Shown here: one piece after another, positions 36,345-43,890 of the stretch
Position numbering within the stretch: the first letter of the stretch is position 1
Layout of the letters: every line of letters begins with the position of its first letter
Assembly (NCBI RefSeq): GCF_001424875.1
Contig: NZ_LMCT01000002.1
Coordinates: 118,064 to 182,063 of the forward strand
Reading direction: 5' to 3'
From: Kitasatospora sp. Root107
GTDB taxonomy: Bacteria > Actinomycetota > Actinomycetes > Streptomycetales > Streptomycetaceae
DNA length: 64,000 nucleotides
Program-made: the position numbers and the translations under genes
The notes under the pieces: model-generated
Databases searched by the model: none
Seen by the model: only the letters and a program-made list of their open reading frames with translations
What the model was told of the DNA's origin: nothing

Positions 36345-37382
36345 ATGTCGAACCACGAGCACGACCACGACCACGGAGGATCAGGCGGTCACGGCGGTCA
36401 CTCGCACAGCATCTCCGCCGATGCGGACCGCAAGTGGCTGCTCGGCGCGCTGACCCTGATCGTGGTCTTCATGGCCGGCGAGGTGGTGGTCGGCTTCGCC
36501 GCCCAGTCGCTCGCGCTGATCTCGGACGCCGCGCACATGCTGACCGACGCGGCCTCGATCGTGCTGGCGCTGATCGCGATGCGGCTCTCCCAGCGACCGG
36601 CGCGGGGCGGCTACACGTACGGGCTGAAGCGGGCCGAGATCCTCTCCGCGCAGGCGAACGGCATCACCCTGCTGCTGCTGGCCGGCTGGCTCGGCTACGA
36701 GGCGGTCAGCCGGCTGTTCGACCCGCCGGAGGTGACCGGTTCGCTGGTGCTGGTGACCGCGCTGGTCGGGGTCGTGGTGAACATCGGGGCGGCCTGGTGC
36801 ATGTCGAAGGCCAACCGCAGTTCGCTGAACGTCGAGGGTGCCTTCCAGCACGTGCTGACCGACCTGTACGCGTTCATCGCCACCGCGGTGGCCGGTCTGA
36901 TCATCGTCACCACCGGCTTCACCCGGGCGGACGCGATCGCCTCGCTGATCGTGGTCGCGCTGATGCTGAAGGCGGGGATCGGGCTGGTCCGGGACTCCGG
37001 GCGGATCTTCCTGGAGGCCGCGCCGGCCGGGGTCGACCCTGACGCGGTGGCCGACCGGCTGATCGACTCCTCGCAGGTGGAGGAGATCCACGACCTGCAC
37101 ATCTGGGAGATCACCTCGGGCCAGCCCGCGCTCTCCGCGCACATCCTGGTGGCCCCCGACGGCGACTGCCACGCCGTCCGCCGCTCGCTGCAGCGGACCC
37201 TGCGGGACGAGTACCGGATCACCCATGCCACCCTCCAGGTCGACCACGTCGGCGAGGAACTGGGGCAGGACCTGCTGGCGATAGGGCGTTCGGCGGTGGA
37301 GGCGGGCGGTGCAGAACCGGCGGACGACCACTGCGGCGACTCGCACGGCCCGGTGCACCGGAGCGGCCCGCACCGGCACTGA
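36345..37382 (+). CDS. Cation diffusion facilitator (CzcD-like Zn/Co/Cd exporter)
   Basis: A 345-residue CDF transporter. The N-terminus is His-rich (NHEHDHDHGGSGGHGGHSHS), six transmembrane helices follow, and the metal site H-x-x-x-D pairs are visible (ISDAAHMLTDAASI in helix 2 and HVLTDLYAFIATAVAG in helix 5). A cytosolic C-terminal domain (residues about 220-305) ends in another His-rich tail. This makes zinc the most likely substrate. ATG 36345 with GGAGAGG upstream. No metal-sensing riboswitch could be recognised in the 223-bp gap to chrA. Confidence 0.92.
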   Translation: MSNHEHDHDHGGSGGHGGHSHSISADADRKWLLGALTLIVVFMAGEVVVGFAAQSLALISDAAHMLTDAASIVLALIAMRLSQRPARGGYTYGLKRAEILSAQANGITLLLLAGWLGYEAVSRLFDPPEVTGSLVLVTALVGVVVNIGAAWCMSKANRSSLNVEGAFQHVLTDLYAFIATAVAGLIIVTTGFTRADAIASLIVVALMLKAGIGLVRDSGRIFLEAAPAGVDPDAVADRLIDSSQVEEIHDLHIWEITSGQPALSAHILVAPDGDCHAVRRSLQRTLRDEYRITHATLQVDHVGEELGQDLLAIGRSAVEAGGAEPADDHCGDSHGPVHRSGPHRH

Positions 37383-37433
37383 ACGGGCCGTGCCGCTGAG
37401 ACTCCGTCAGTCGGGTGCGGCATGATCGGGGCC

Positions 37434-38369
37434 ATGACCGCACCCAGGCTGATGCTGCTCGACTCGGCGAGCCTCTACTTCCGTGCCTACTTCGGCGTGC
37501 CGGATTCCCTGAAGTCCCCCGACGGGCAGCCGGTGAACGCCGTGCGCGGCCTGCTGGACTTCATCACCCGGCTGGTCCAGGACCACCACCCCGACCAGTT
37601 GGTCGCCTGTATGGACGCCGACTGGCGCCCGCAGTGGCGGGTGGATCTGATCCCCACGTACAAGACGCACCGGCTGGCCGCGGAGCCCTCGTTCGAGGGC
37701 GAGGAGGAGATCCCGGACACCCTGTCCCCGCAGGTGCCGGTGATCGAACAGGTGCTGGACGCCATCGGTCTGGCCCGGATCGGCTCGCCCGGCTACGAGG
37801 CGGACGACGTGATCGGCACGCTGGCCACCCGGGCCGGCGGCCCGGTGCAGATCGTCACCGGCGACCGTGACCTGTTCCAACTGGTCGACGACGCCCGGCA
37901 GGTGACCGTGCTCTACCCGGTCAAGGGCGTCGGCAACGCCCAGCTCATCGACGAGGCGGCGCTGCGCGAGAAGTACGGCGTGACCGGCTCGCAGTACGCC
38001 GACATGGCCGCCCTGCGCGGCGACCCGAGCGACGGCCTGCCCGGGGTGAAGGGCATCGGCGAGAAGACCGCCGCCCAGCTCATCCACGAGTACGGCGACC
38101 TGGCCGGCATCCGCGCCGCAGCCGCCGACCCCTTCTCCAAGCTCACCCCGGCCCGCCGCCGGAACCTCCTCGAAGGCGCCGCCTACCTCGATGTCGCCCC
38201 CACCGTGGTCCGGGTCGCCACCGACACCCCGCTCCCCGACTTCGACCCCGCTCTCCCCCGCGAACCCCTCGACCCCATGACCCTCGAAGCCCTCGCCGCC
38301 CGCTGGGGCCTCGGCACCTCCCTCACCTGCCTCCTCGAAACCCTCGCCCAGGTTGGCGAGCAGGCCTGA
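37434..38369 (+). CDS. 5'-3' exonuclease (DNA polymerase I-type FEN domain, stand-alone)
   Basis: A 311-residue structure-specific 5' nuclease equal to the N-terminal domain of PolA. Acidic metal-binding residues occur in LMLLDSASLYFRAYF, CMDADWRPQWR, YEADDVIGTLA and IVTGDRDLFQLVDD; the helix-hairpin-helix is DGLPGVKGIGEKTAAQLI. It removes RNA primers or flaps during replication and repair. ATG 37434 is preferred to one 12 bp upstream because conservation starts at RLMLLDSAS. Stand-alone copies accompany a full PolA in many actinomycetes. Confidence 0.93.
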   Translation: MTAPRLMLLDSASLYFRAYFGVPDSLKSPDGQPVNAVRGLLDFITRLVQDHHPDQLVACMDADWRPQWRVDLIPTYKTHRLAAEPSFEGEEEIPDTLSPQVPVIEQVLDAIGLARIGSPGYEADDVIGTLATRAGGPVQIVTGDRDLFQLVDDARQVTVLYPVKGVGNAQLIDEAALREKYGVTGSQYADMAALRGDPSDGLPGVKGIGEKTAAQLIHEYGDLAGIRAAAADPFSKLTPARRRNLLEGAAYLDVAPTVVRVATDTPLPDFDPALPREPLDPMTLEALAARWGLGTSLTCLLETLAQVGEQA

Positions 38370-38390
38370 GGGGCCCCGCCCGGCCTCCGG

Positions 38391-38738
38391 CTACCCAGCA
38401 GCACCCGGTGTCGCAGGTGTCCTCGTCCGGGTCGGCCGGTGACTCGGCGGAGACTCCCTGACGGTGGCAGTAGCCGTGGGCTCGGGCAGTGCAGTGGTGG
38501 GGTCCGGGGGCGGGTAACTCGGCGACTGTGCCTCGGAGTTGCTGGGAGGAGCCGAGGTCGGCTGCACGGTCGTCACCGGGTGCGGGCTGCCTCCGCCCCC
38601 GTTCGCCGAGGGGACGAGGAGAGCGCCCGCCACCTCGACCGCGCCGCCGCAGATGAGCAGCGCCGCGGCCAGCACGGTCAGCCTGGCAGAGGCGCGCAGC
38701 GCCTGGGAACCCGTGGAACGCGGATCGGCAGCCATCAT
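38391..38738 (-). CDS. Small Pro/Thr-rich single-pass membrane protein
   Basis: About 115 residues: a short basic N-terminus (ADPRSTGSQALRASARL), one hydrophobic helix (LTVLAAALLICGGAVEVAGALLV, approx. 20-42) and a Pro/Ser/Thr-rich outer tail. No known domain. Its tandem ATGs (38738 or 38735) overlap the vWA stop as TGATGATG, so it is the last gene of the vWA/kinase/phosphatase operon and is probably made in step with it. The tail resembles wall-spanning linkers in streptomycetes. Function unknown. Confidence 0.65.
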   Translation of the reverse strand: MMAADPRSTGSQALRASARLTVLAAALLICGGAVEVAGALLVPSANGGGGSPHPVTTVQPTSAPPSNSEAQSPSYPPPDPTTALPEPTATATVRESPPSHRPTRTRTPATPGAAG

Positions 38739-39388
38739 CAGTCCACGTATTCCTGGGCGACCTGAACGTACTCGAAGCCCTTGACGTCGGTGGCGATCTG
38801 CATCTGGCCGGTGTTCGACGAGGCGATCAGGGTGTTGAGCAGGCCTGAGATCGCTCCGCTCAGTGCCGACTCGGTGTCCGAACCGTCGGCGATGAACAGC
38901 GCCTTGGTCGCCACCTGTTCCAGCACGCTGCGCTGGGCGCCACCGAAGCCGTAGGCGATCACGTGCGGGTGGCGCGGCCAGCTCCGGTCCACCAGTTTGC
39001 GGAACGAGTCCCGCCAGTTGGCGTCGGTAGGGCCACCGTCGGTCAGGAAGAAGACCGTCGGACGCAGCACGCTGTAGTGCTGCGCCCGCAGGCCGCTGAC
39101 GTCCTGTTCGATGCACTGCCGCAGCAGGTCGAAGGTCTTGCCGTAGTCCGTCCGGCCTCCGCAGATCACCTCGGGCATGCTCGGGACCTGCTCCATGTCC
39201 GACATCGGGATCACCACGTGTACGTCGGTGGAGAAGGCGACCACGCAGACCCGGGCGAACTCCGAGACACGGGGATTCGTCGCCAGGTTGTAGTGCAGGC
39301 GCGAGAGGGTCGCGTTGAGCACTGTCTCGTGCGGCTTCATCGACGACGATGCGTCGATCACCACGTAGGTGGGCAGGCAGAGTGACAC
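38738..39388 (-). CDS. TerY-like von Willebrand factor A domain protein
   Basis: A 216-residue single vWA domain. The metal-ion-dependent adhesion site is intact: D-A-S-S-S in VVIDASSSM near the N-terminus, T in GGRTDYGKTFDLL and D in FFLTDGGPTDANW. Size and motifs match TerY/YegL proteins. In the known TerY-P triad (as in E. coli yegI-yegK-yegL) this vWA protein accompanies a kinase and a PP2C phosphatase and is thought to assemble or respond to phosphorylation. GTG 39388 has AGAGGTG upstream; a much longer frame that extends through the kinase gene is a wrong-phase reading. It lies 14 bp after the kinase-like gene. Confidence 0.85.
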   Translation of the reverse strand: MSLCLPTYVVIDASSSMKPHETVLNATLSRLHYNLATNPRVSEFARVCVVAFSTDVHVVIPMSDMEQVPSMPEVICGGRTDYGKTFDLLRQCIEQDVSGLRAQHYSVLRPTVFFLTDGGPTDANWRDSFRKLVDRSWPRHPHVIAYGFGGAQRSVLEQVATKALFIADGSDTESALSGAISGLLNTLIASSNTGQMQIATDVKGFEYVQVAQEYVD

Positions 39389-39402
39389 GGTGCACCTCTG
39401 AG

Positions 39403-40545
39403 CTAGTGGTTGGAGGCGATGATGATGATCAGGATCACGGCGATGACGAGCACCCAGATCCACCCGGCGTCCCAGTCGGTCGTGGAGTCCTGCTTCTCCG
39501 CAGTGCCCGTCGCCTGCTCCCGTGCCGCCTTGGTGAACGCCGACTCGGGCCGCTCCACGGCCGGGCCGGTGCCCGCGGGAACCGTGATCGGTACGGGCAG
39601 CAGGGGCAGGGCGGTGCGGGTCGGCCGTGGCACGGGCCTGAGGTACGGCCCGCTGTTCAGTGCCTGGTCCAACTGGGCGGCTGACGGCCGGCGTTCGCGA
39701 TCGGCCGCGAGCAGCATGTCCAGCAGTACCTCGGCGGCGGCGGGCTGTTCCCGCCAGCTGGCGGCGGCGACGGTGTGGAAGGCGTCCGCATCGCGTTGGC
39801 CCGTCAGGCATTTGGCGATCAGCAGGCCGAGCCGGTAGCGGTCGGTGTACCGGTCGGCGTCGGTGCCCGGCGGCGTCAGCGGGTCGGCCCAGTTCGGCTG
39901 GTGGAGGTCGGGCATCTTCTCCGGCTGGCAGCCGTCGACGTCGATCAGGTAGACGGAACGCCGGTCCGGGCTCCAGAAGGCGTTGGAGAACGACCAGTCC
40001 GAATAGACCAGGCCCAGACCTTCCAGGATCGCGGCGAGCTCCGTCAGTCGGCGGCAGGCGGCCAACCGGCCCTCGAAACCCGGGCCCGGCAGTCCGACGC
40101 GCCGGATCGACTCGTCGGACTTCGCCAGCCAGTCGATCTCCACGAACCGGCGCTCGCTGAACTTGCCGCGCCGCAGCTCGGCACGGTACTGATCCGGCGC
40201 CATCGGGATCACGCAGCCGACGGCCGGGTTGCCCGGCTCGTGGATCCGGGCGGCGGGCCAGCACGTGCCGGCGTACAGGGCCGCCCGGTCCGCCTCCGGC
40301 AGCGTGTCCGGTGCCGAGATCAACCGGTCGATCCGGTGGGCGTCCTCCGGCTGCATGTCCGGCCGGTAGAGCTTGGCCAGCCAGCCCGGATGGTCCGTCA
40401 GCGGCCGTACGGCGATGGCCTGGCCGTTGTGTTCGGAGATCGGTTCGGCGAACGGTCCGAGCTGGCTGACGCCCACGGTCCGAGGCAGCGCCCAGCCCCT
40501 CGGATCGACCGCCGGGCCGCCGGGGGCGAGTTCGGGGTCGGTCAT
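39403..40545 (-). CDS. TerY-P-type Ser/Thr protein kinase-like membrane protein
   Basis: A 380-residue protein with a divergent protein kinase domain (about 30-300). The likely ATP lysine is K58 in WLAKLYRP. The catalytic loop is YSDWSFSN (181-188, HRD replaced by YSD but D183 and N188 kept) and the metal loop is DVDG (202-205). This form is typical of YegI-like kinases of TerY-P triads. A Pro-rich linker leads to one C-terminal transmembrane helix (about 358-377, WVLVIAVILIIIIASNH), so it is tail-anchored with the kinase inside the cell. Start ATG 40545 overlaps the PP2C stop by 4 bp. Confidence 0.83.
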   Translation of the reverse strand: MTDPELAPGGPAVDPRGWALPRTVGVSQLGPFAEPISEHNGQAIAVRPLTDHPGWLAKLYRPDMQPEDAHRIDRLISAPDTLPEADRAALYAGTCWPAARIHEPGNPAVGCVIPMAPDQYRAELRRGKFSERRFVEIDWLAKSDESIRRVGLPGPGFEGRLAACRRLTELAAILEGLGLVYSDWSFSNAFWSPDRRSVYLIDVDGCQPEKMPDLHQPNWADPLTPPGTDADRYTDRYRLGLLIAKCLTGQRDADAFHTVAAASWREQPAAAEVLLDMLLAADRERRPSAAQLDQALNSGPYLRPVPRPTRTALPLLPVPITVPAGTGPAVERPESAFTKAAREQATGTAEKQDSTTDWDAGWIWVLVIAVILIIIIASNH

Positions 40546-41744
40546 GCCCGGCCGCCGTTCCACACCACGACAGCGGTGCGGTCGTCGAGGCACTGCGGCG
40601 CGTCGAAGCCGACGTCGGCGGTGAACCGCGTGGCCGGGACCGGCGAGCGCCAGGCGTTCGCGAAGTACTCGTTGACGTTTCCCCCCGGGTCCGCCCACGC
40701 GTCGCCGATCCCGTCCGTGACCAGGGCGAGAGCTGCGCCGGGGGCCAGACTGACCAAGCGGTCCACGGCCAGGTGCGGCGTGTCCGGCAGTCGCCCGGCG
40801 ACCTCGTTCGAGACCACCTCAGCCGCGCGGTCCTTGGCCTCACCGGCGGCGAACTGCCAGAGCGGGATCCGCGGGTCGAGCATCCAGGCCGAACTGTCGC
40901 CGATCCACCCGACCCAGGCCTGCGCCACGCCGTTCTCGTCCGGCTCGGCGATCACGGCGGTGATCAGCACGGTGGCCACCTGTGCGGTGCTGACGCCGCG
41001 TCCGGCCGCGTGCCCGGCGACCGAGTCCGCGATCCGCCCGTACAGTCGCTGGACGTCGAGCCGGCCGAAGCCTCCGGCCTCGATCTGCTCGCGCAGCAGG
41101 GTGACGGCCTGGCTGGCGGCCGCGGTCGCTCCGGCGTCGGACCAGGCCGCGCTGGACAGGCCGTCGGCCACGGCCACGATCGCGTACCGGCTGTCCCGGC
41201 TCCGCCCGATCCGGTAGGAGTCCTGCCGCGGGTCGGCCGGCTGGCCGCAGCGGTGGCCGGGCCCGATGACGGAGGCCGCGCGGATGGCGAGGGCACCGAC
41301 CGCGGCTTCGTCGGCGGCGATCCCGTTCTGTACCGTGCGCTCCGGCAGCAACCAGGGGTAGCCCTGCGCACGGGCGCCTTCGCCGAAGCGGGGAACGCTC
41401 AGGTCGGTCGGCCGCTCGCGCAGGAACGGCCGGGGCCTCGCGGGCTGGGCCGTCGGCACCGCCGGTCCGGCGGCGTAGCGGCAGACCGGTACCGTCCCGT
41501 CGGGCCGGGGCTCCTGTTCGAGCCGGGCCCGCGGCCGGGCGGGAGTCGCGGCGGCCTCGGACCCCAGCGCCGCCGCCGTGCCGACGACACCCACAGCTGC
41601 CAGGGCGAGCGCATCCACCAGCCAGCCGTAGTGCCGGTGCGGGATGCTGACCTCGACGAAGGCCCCGATCACGACGGCCACCATCAGCACCGCCCGCACC
41701 CATCCGTCCATCAGGCCGTCCCGCCGGTTGTCGTCCCAGCTCAC
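40542..41744 (-). CDS. PP2C-type protein phosphatase, membrane-anchored
   Basis: A 400-residue protein. Two N-terminal hydrophobic helices (about 16-34 and 40-61) precede a linker and a PP2C domain. Metal-binding motifs are visible: DSYRIG, VAVADGLSSAAWSD, GDSSAWM, VTDGIGDAW and the final DDRTAVVVW. The phosphatase probably reverses phosphorylation by the adjacent kinase, as inferred for PphC/YegK in the E. coli triad. GTG 41744 overlaps the previous gene's stop as GTGA, and the stop overlaps the kinase start, so all three are tightly coupled. Confidence 0.88.
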   Translation of the reverse strand: MSWDDNRRDGLMDGWVRAVLMVAVVIGAFVEVSIPHRHYGWLVDALALAAVGVVGTAAALGSEAAATPARPRARLEQEPRPDGTVPVCRYAAGPAVPTAQPARPRPFLRERPTDLSVPRFGEGARAQGYPWLLPERTVQNGIAADEAAVGALAIRAASVIGPGHRCGQPADPRQDSYRIGRSRDSRYAIVAVADGLSSAAWSDAGATAAASQAVTLLREQIEAGGFGRLDVQRLYGRIADSVAGHAAGRGVSTAQVATVLITAVIAEPDENGVAQAWVGWIGDSSAWMLDPRIPLWQFAAGEAKDRAAEVVSNEVAGRLPDTPHLAVDRLVSLAPGAALALVTDGIGDAWADPGGNVNEYFANAWRSPVPATRFTADVGFDAPQCLDDRTAVVVWNGGRA

Positions 41745-42157
41745 GGTCGTTCCTGCGGATCGCGGGCCTTCGGCCCGAAGGCGAAATGCTGGCTACCGTG
41801 CTGCACCGCGAACACCTCACCCGAGTCGGTGGCGGAGTTGACCTGGACCGCGATGTCCGGCCGCTGCGCGGTCCGCAGCGATGCCAGGGCCATGACGTCC
41901 TGGGCGAGCTCCGGGTTCCGGTCGAGCAGCTGGGACAGCGCCTCGGTCCAGTAGTTCAGGACCTCGGGGTCGACCGCTCCCCTCGTGGCGGTCGACCCCT
42001 GCTCCAGTGCGGCGGACAGCTCCCTGCGGCGGTGGCTGCGGGCCTGCTCAATGACGCCGCTGATCAGCCGTTTCGCCTCCTGCCAGAGCTCGGTGCCCAT
42101 CGCGGAGACCAGCGCGGTGGCGCCGCTCGCGGCCAGCGCGGCGAGTTCCTCGTTCAT
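41741..42157 (-). CDS. Small helical protein with C-terminal VFAV amyloid-like motif
   Basis: A 138-residue protein. Residues 1-95 are helical, with ALVSAMGTELWQEAKRLISG near the N-terminus and a LSQLLDRNPELAQDVMAL helix. A beta-prone tail at 112-128 (SGEVFAVQHGSQHFAFG) follows. The tail shares VFAV..G with the C-termini of the next gene upstream (cyclase-like) and of the 73-residue protein at 46365. The whole layout recalls Bell-type helical effectors that carry bacterial amyloid signalling sequences, and it is related to the protein at 32570. AGGAG lies 11 bp before ATG 42157. It sits between the cyclase-like and PP2C genes. Confidence 0.65.
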   Translation of the reverse strand: MNEELAALAASGATALVSAMGTELWQEAKRLISGVIEQARSHRRRELSAALEQGSTATRGAVDPEVLNYWTEALSQLLDRNPELAQDVMALASLRTAQRPDIAVQVNSATDSGEVFAVQHGSQHFAFGPKARDPQERP

Positions 42158-42164
42158 CGCTGCG

Positions 42165-42911
42165 TCAACTCCTGTCGTTGTGGCGGATGTACTGGTCACC
42201 ACGGCCGACGGCGAAGACCGTGCCGTTCCCGGTGGCGTGGACGAGTTGCCCCACGGTCCGTGCCCCGGGGTCCGCAGGCGGCTCGCCGGAGCCGGATTCG
42301 GGTGCCCCGGCATCGCCGTGCGGCCCGACGGGGCTGCCCGGGTACCAGAGCCAGGCCGGTGCGGCGTACTCCTTGACCCGCACCTCGGCCGCAGTGAAAG
42401 CGCCGCTCTCCAACCCGTCGTAGCCGTGCCCGACCGTCTCCTCGTAGACGTGCTGCGAGAGGACCGCGGCCACCGGGGTGCCGTCCGGACCGGCCAGGGC
42501 CGCGTACCGCAGCGGCGCTGAGTCGAGCAGCCGGGCGAGCGCCTCGAAGGGAGTACCCGAGACGGTGCCCTCCGGGTCGAGCCGGACCTCCCCCGCGTGC
42601 ACCGCGGCCCGTACCCGCAGCTGAGTGCCCGGGACGGCATGGCGGTTGTGCTCGCGGATCCGCTCGCTCAGCTCCGGCAGGAGCGGGAGGAGCAGTCTGG
42701 CCTTGGGCAGCCCGGCCGGGGCGACGAGCCGGCAACCGTCACCGGTGTCCACGTACTCGAACTCCCGCAGGTCCAGATCCGCGACGCCGAAGGCACCGGA
42801 CAGCGCGGACCGCAGCACACTGCGGATCTCCTGCAACCGCTGCTGCCCGCGACCGGCGGAACCCGCGATGTCGCACGCCAGCAGGGCTCGGTATTCGTAC
42901 CTCGGGTTCAC
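42165..42911 (-). CDS. Class III nucleotide cyclase-like protein (probably degenerate) with C-terminal VFAV motif
   Basis: A 248-residue protein. Residues 5-160 have the outline of a class III cyclase: YRALLACDIAGSAG with the first metal aspartate D14, EYVDTGDGCRLV with the second (D58), the HAGEVRL strand and PFEALARLLDSAP, where the catalytic Asn of the N-x-x-A-R helix is replaced by Glu but Arg is kept. Catalysis is therefore doubtful; it could bind a nucleotide. A Pro/Gly linker ends in the motif GNGTVFAVGRGDQYIRHN (228-245). GTG 42911 follows GGAGGG. It is the first gene of the minus-strand operon, divergent from a Crp/Fnr regulator. Confidence 0.68.
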   Translation of the reverse strand: MNPRYEYRALLACDIAGSAGRGQQRLQEIRSVLRSALSGAFGVADLDLREFEYVDTGDGCRLVAPAGLPKARLLLPLLPELSERIREHNRHAVPGTQLRVRAAVHAGEVRLDPEGTVSGTPFEALARLLDSAPLRYAALAGPDGTPVAAVLSQHVYEETVGHGYDGLESGAFTAAEVRVKEYAAPAWLWYPGSPVGPHGDAGAPESGSGEPPADPGARTVGQLVHATGNGTVFAVGRGDQYIRHNDRS

Positions 42912-43083
42912 ATTCCCTCCGCGATCACGACGGGGGCCGGCAATTCGAAGATCGATTCGTCGGCGCCGAATTCCCGGCGCCAACAAGATGATTGACGAGA
43001 TCGTAGAGGAGGGGTCCTCGGGTAGAACGGCTACTAATACCGCTTGTCCGGCTTCAGCCGAACGAAGAACAGGAGTGCCGCCG

Positions 43084-43809
43084 ATGAGCAACACACGGGT
43101 GCGCGGGGCCGCGACTTACTGGCCGCCGACCGGGCTGCTCGGCCGGGTCGGCGAGGACGACCGCCGAGTCCTGCTCGGGCTCGGCCACGGCGTGGTCTAC
43201 CCGGCCGGTCAGATCACCATCCACGAGGCGGACACCTCGGACTTCGCGCTGCTCCTGACCGGCGGCACGGTGAAGGTCACCGCGCATGCGCAGGACGGCC
43301 GGGAGGCGCTGCTGGCCGTGCGGATGGCCGGGGACCTGGTCGGGGAGCTCGCCGGGATCGACGGTCAGCCGCGGATCGGCACCGTGACCGCCTGCGGCCG
43401 GGTGCTGGCCCGCTACGTCCTGCGCGCCGAACTGCTGGACTGCACGAAGAAGCACCCTGCCATCGGGCTCGCGCTCAACGCGAGCGTGGTGGCCAAGCTG
43501 CGCACGGCGACCGGCCGGATCGTCGACTTCACCGGTTGCGACGTACTCGGGCGGCTGGCCAGGATCCTGCACCACCTGGCCGTCAGCTACGGGCGTCCCG
43601 GCCGGAACGAGGCTCAACTTCCGCTGTCACAGCCGGAGATGGCCACGTTGGTCGGCGCGGCGGAGTCGTCGATCCACAAGGCACTGCGGGCCTTGCGCGA
43701 GTCGGGCGCGGTCACGACGGGCTACCGGAGGATCACGATCCTCGACCTGGACCACCTCGCCCGGATCGCCGCCGCGGCCAGTTCGCCGGGGATCTCACCG
43801 AAGACGTAA
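43084..43809 (+). CDS. Crp/Fnr-family transcriptional regulator
   Basis: A 241-residue regulator. The N-terminal cyclic-nucleotide-binding-like barrel (about 15-140) has a modified phosphate cassette (GDLVGELAGIDGQPRIGTVTA), where the usual R-S/T-A is R-I-G. The C-terminal winged helix (about 165-235) contains LSQPEMATLVGAAESSIHKALRALRESGAV. The ligand is therefore uncertain, possibly a nucleotide tied to the divergent cyclase-like gene. ATG 43084 follows AGGAG. The 172-bp gap to the cyclase-like gene has a GGCGCC-N8-GGCGCC repeat (about 42962-42981), but no TGTGA-N6-TCACA site was seen. Confidence 0.86.
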   Translation: MSNTRVRGAATYWPPTGLLGRVGEDDRRVLLGLGHGVVYPAGQITIHEADTSDFALLLTGGTVKVTAHAQDGREALLAVRMAGDLVGELAGIDGQPRIGTVTACGRVLARYVLRAELLDCTKKHPAIGLALNASVVAKLRTATGRIVDFTGCDVLGRLARILHHLAVSYGRPGRNEAQLPLSQPEMATLVGAAESSIHKALRALRESGAVTTGYRRITILDLDHLARIAAAASSPGISPKT

Positions 43810-43890
43810 AAGCGTCGGGTTCGCACGACGGGTCGGCTCCACCATGACCTAGTGCTGGGACCCGAGAGTTGGAAAGGGCAGGGGAAGCAC

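Noticed and set aside
38738..40843. A 701-residue minus-strand frame spanning the vWA and kinase-like genes
   Set aside because: Only its last 216 residues are a real vWA domain; the rest is the kinase and PP2C genes read in the wrong phase as Arg/Pro-rich sequence.
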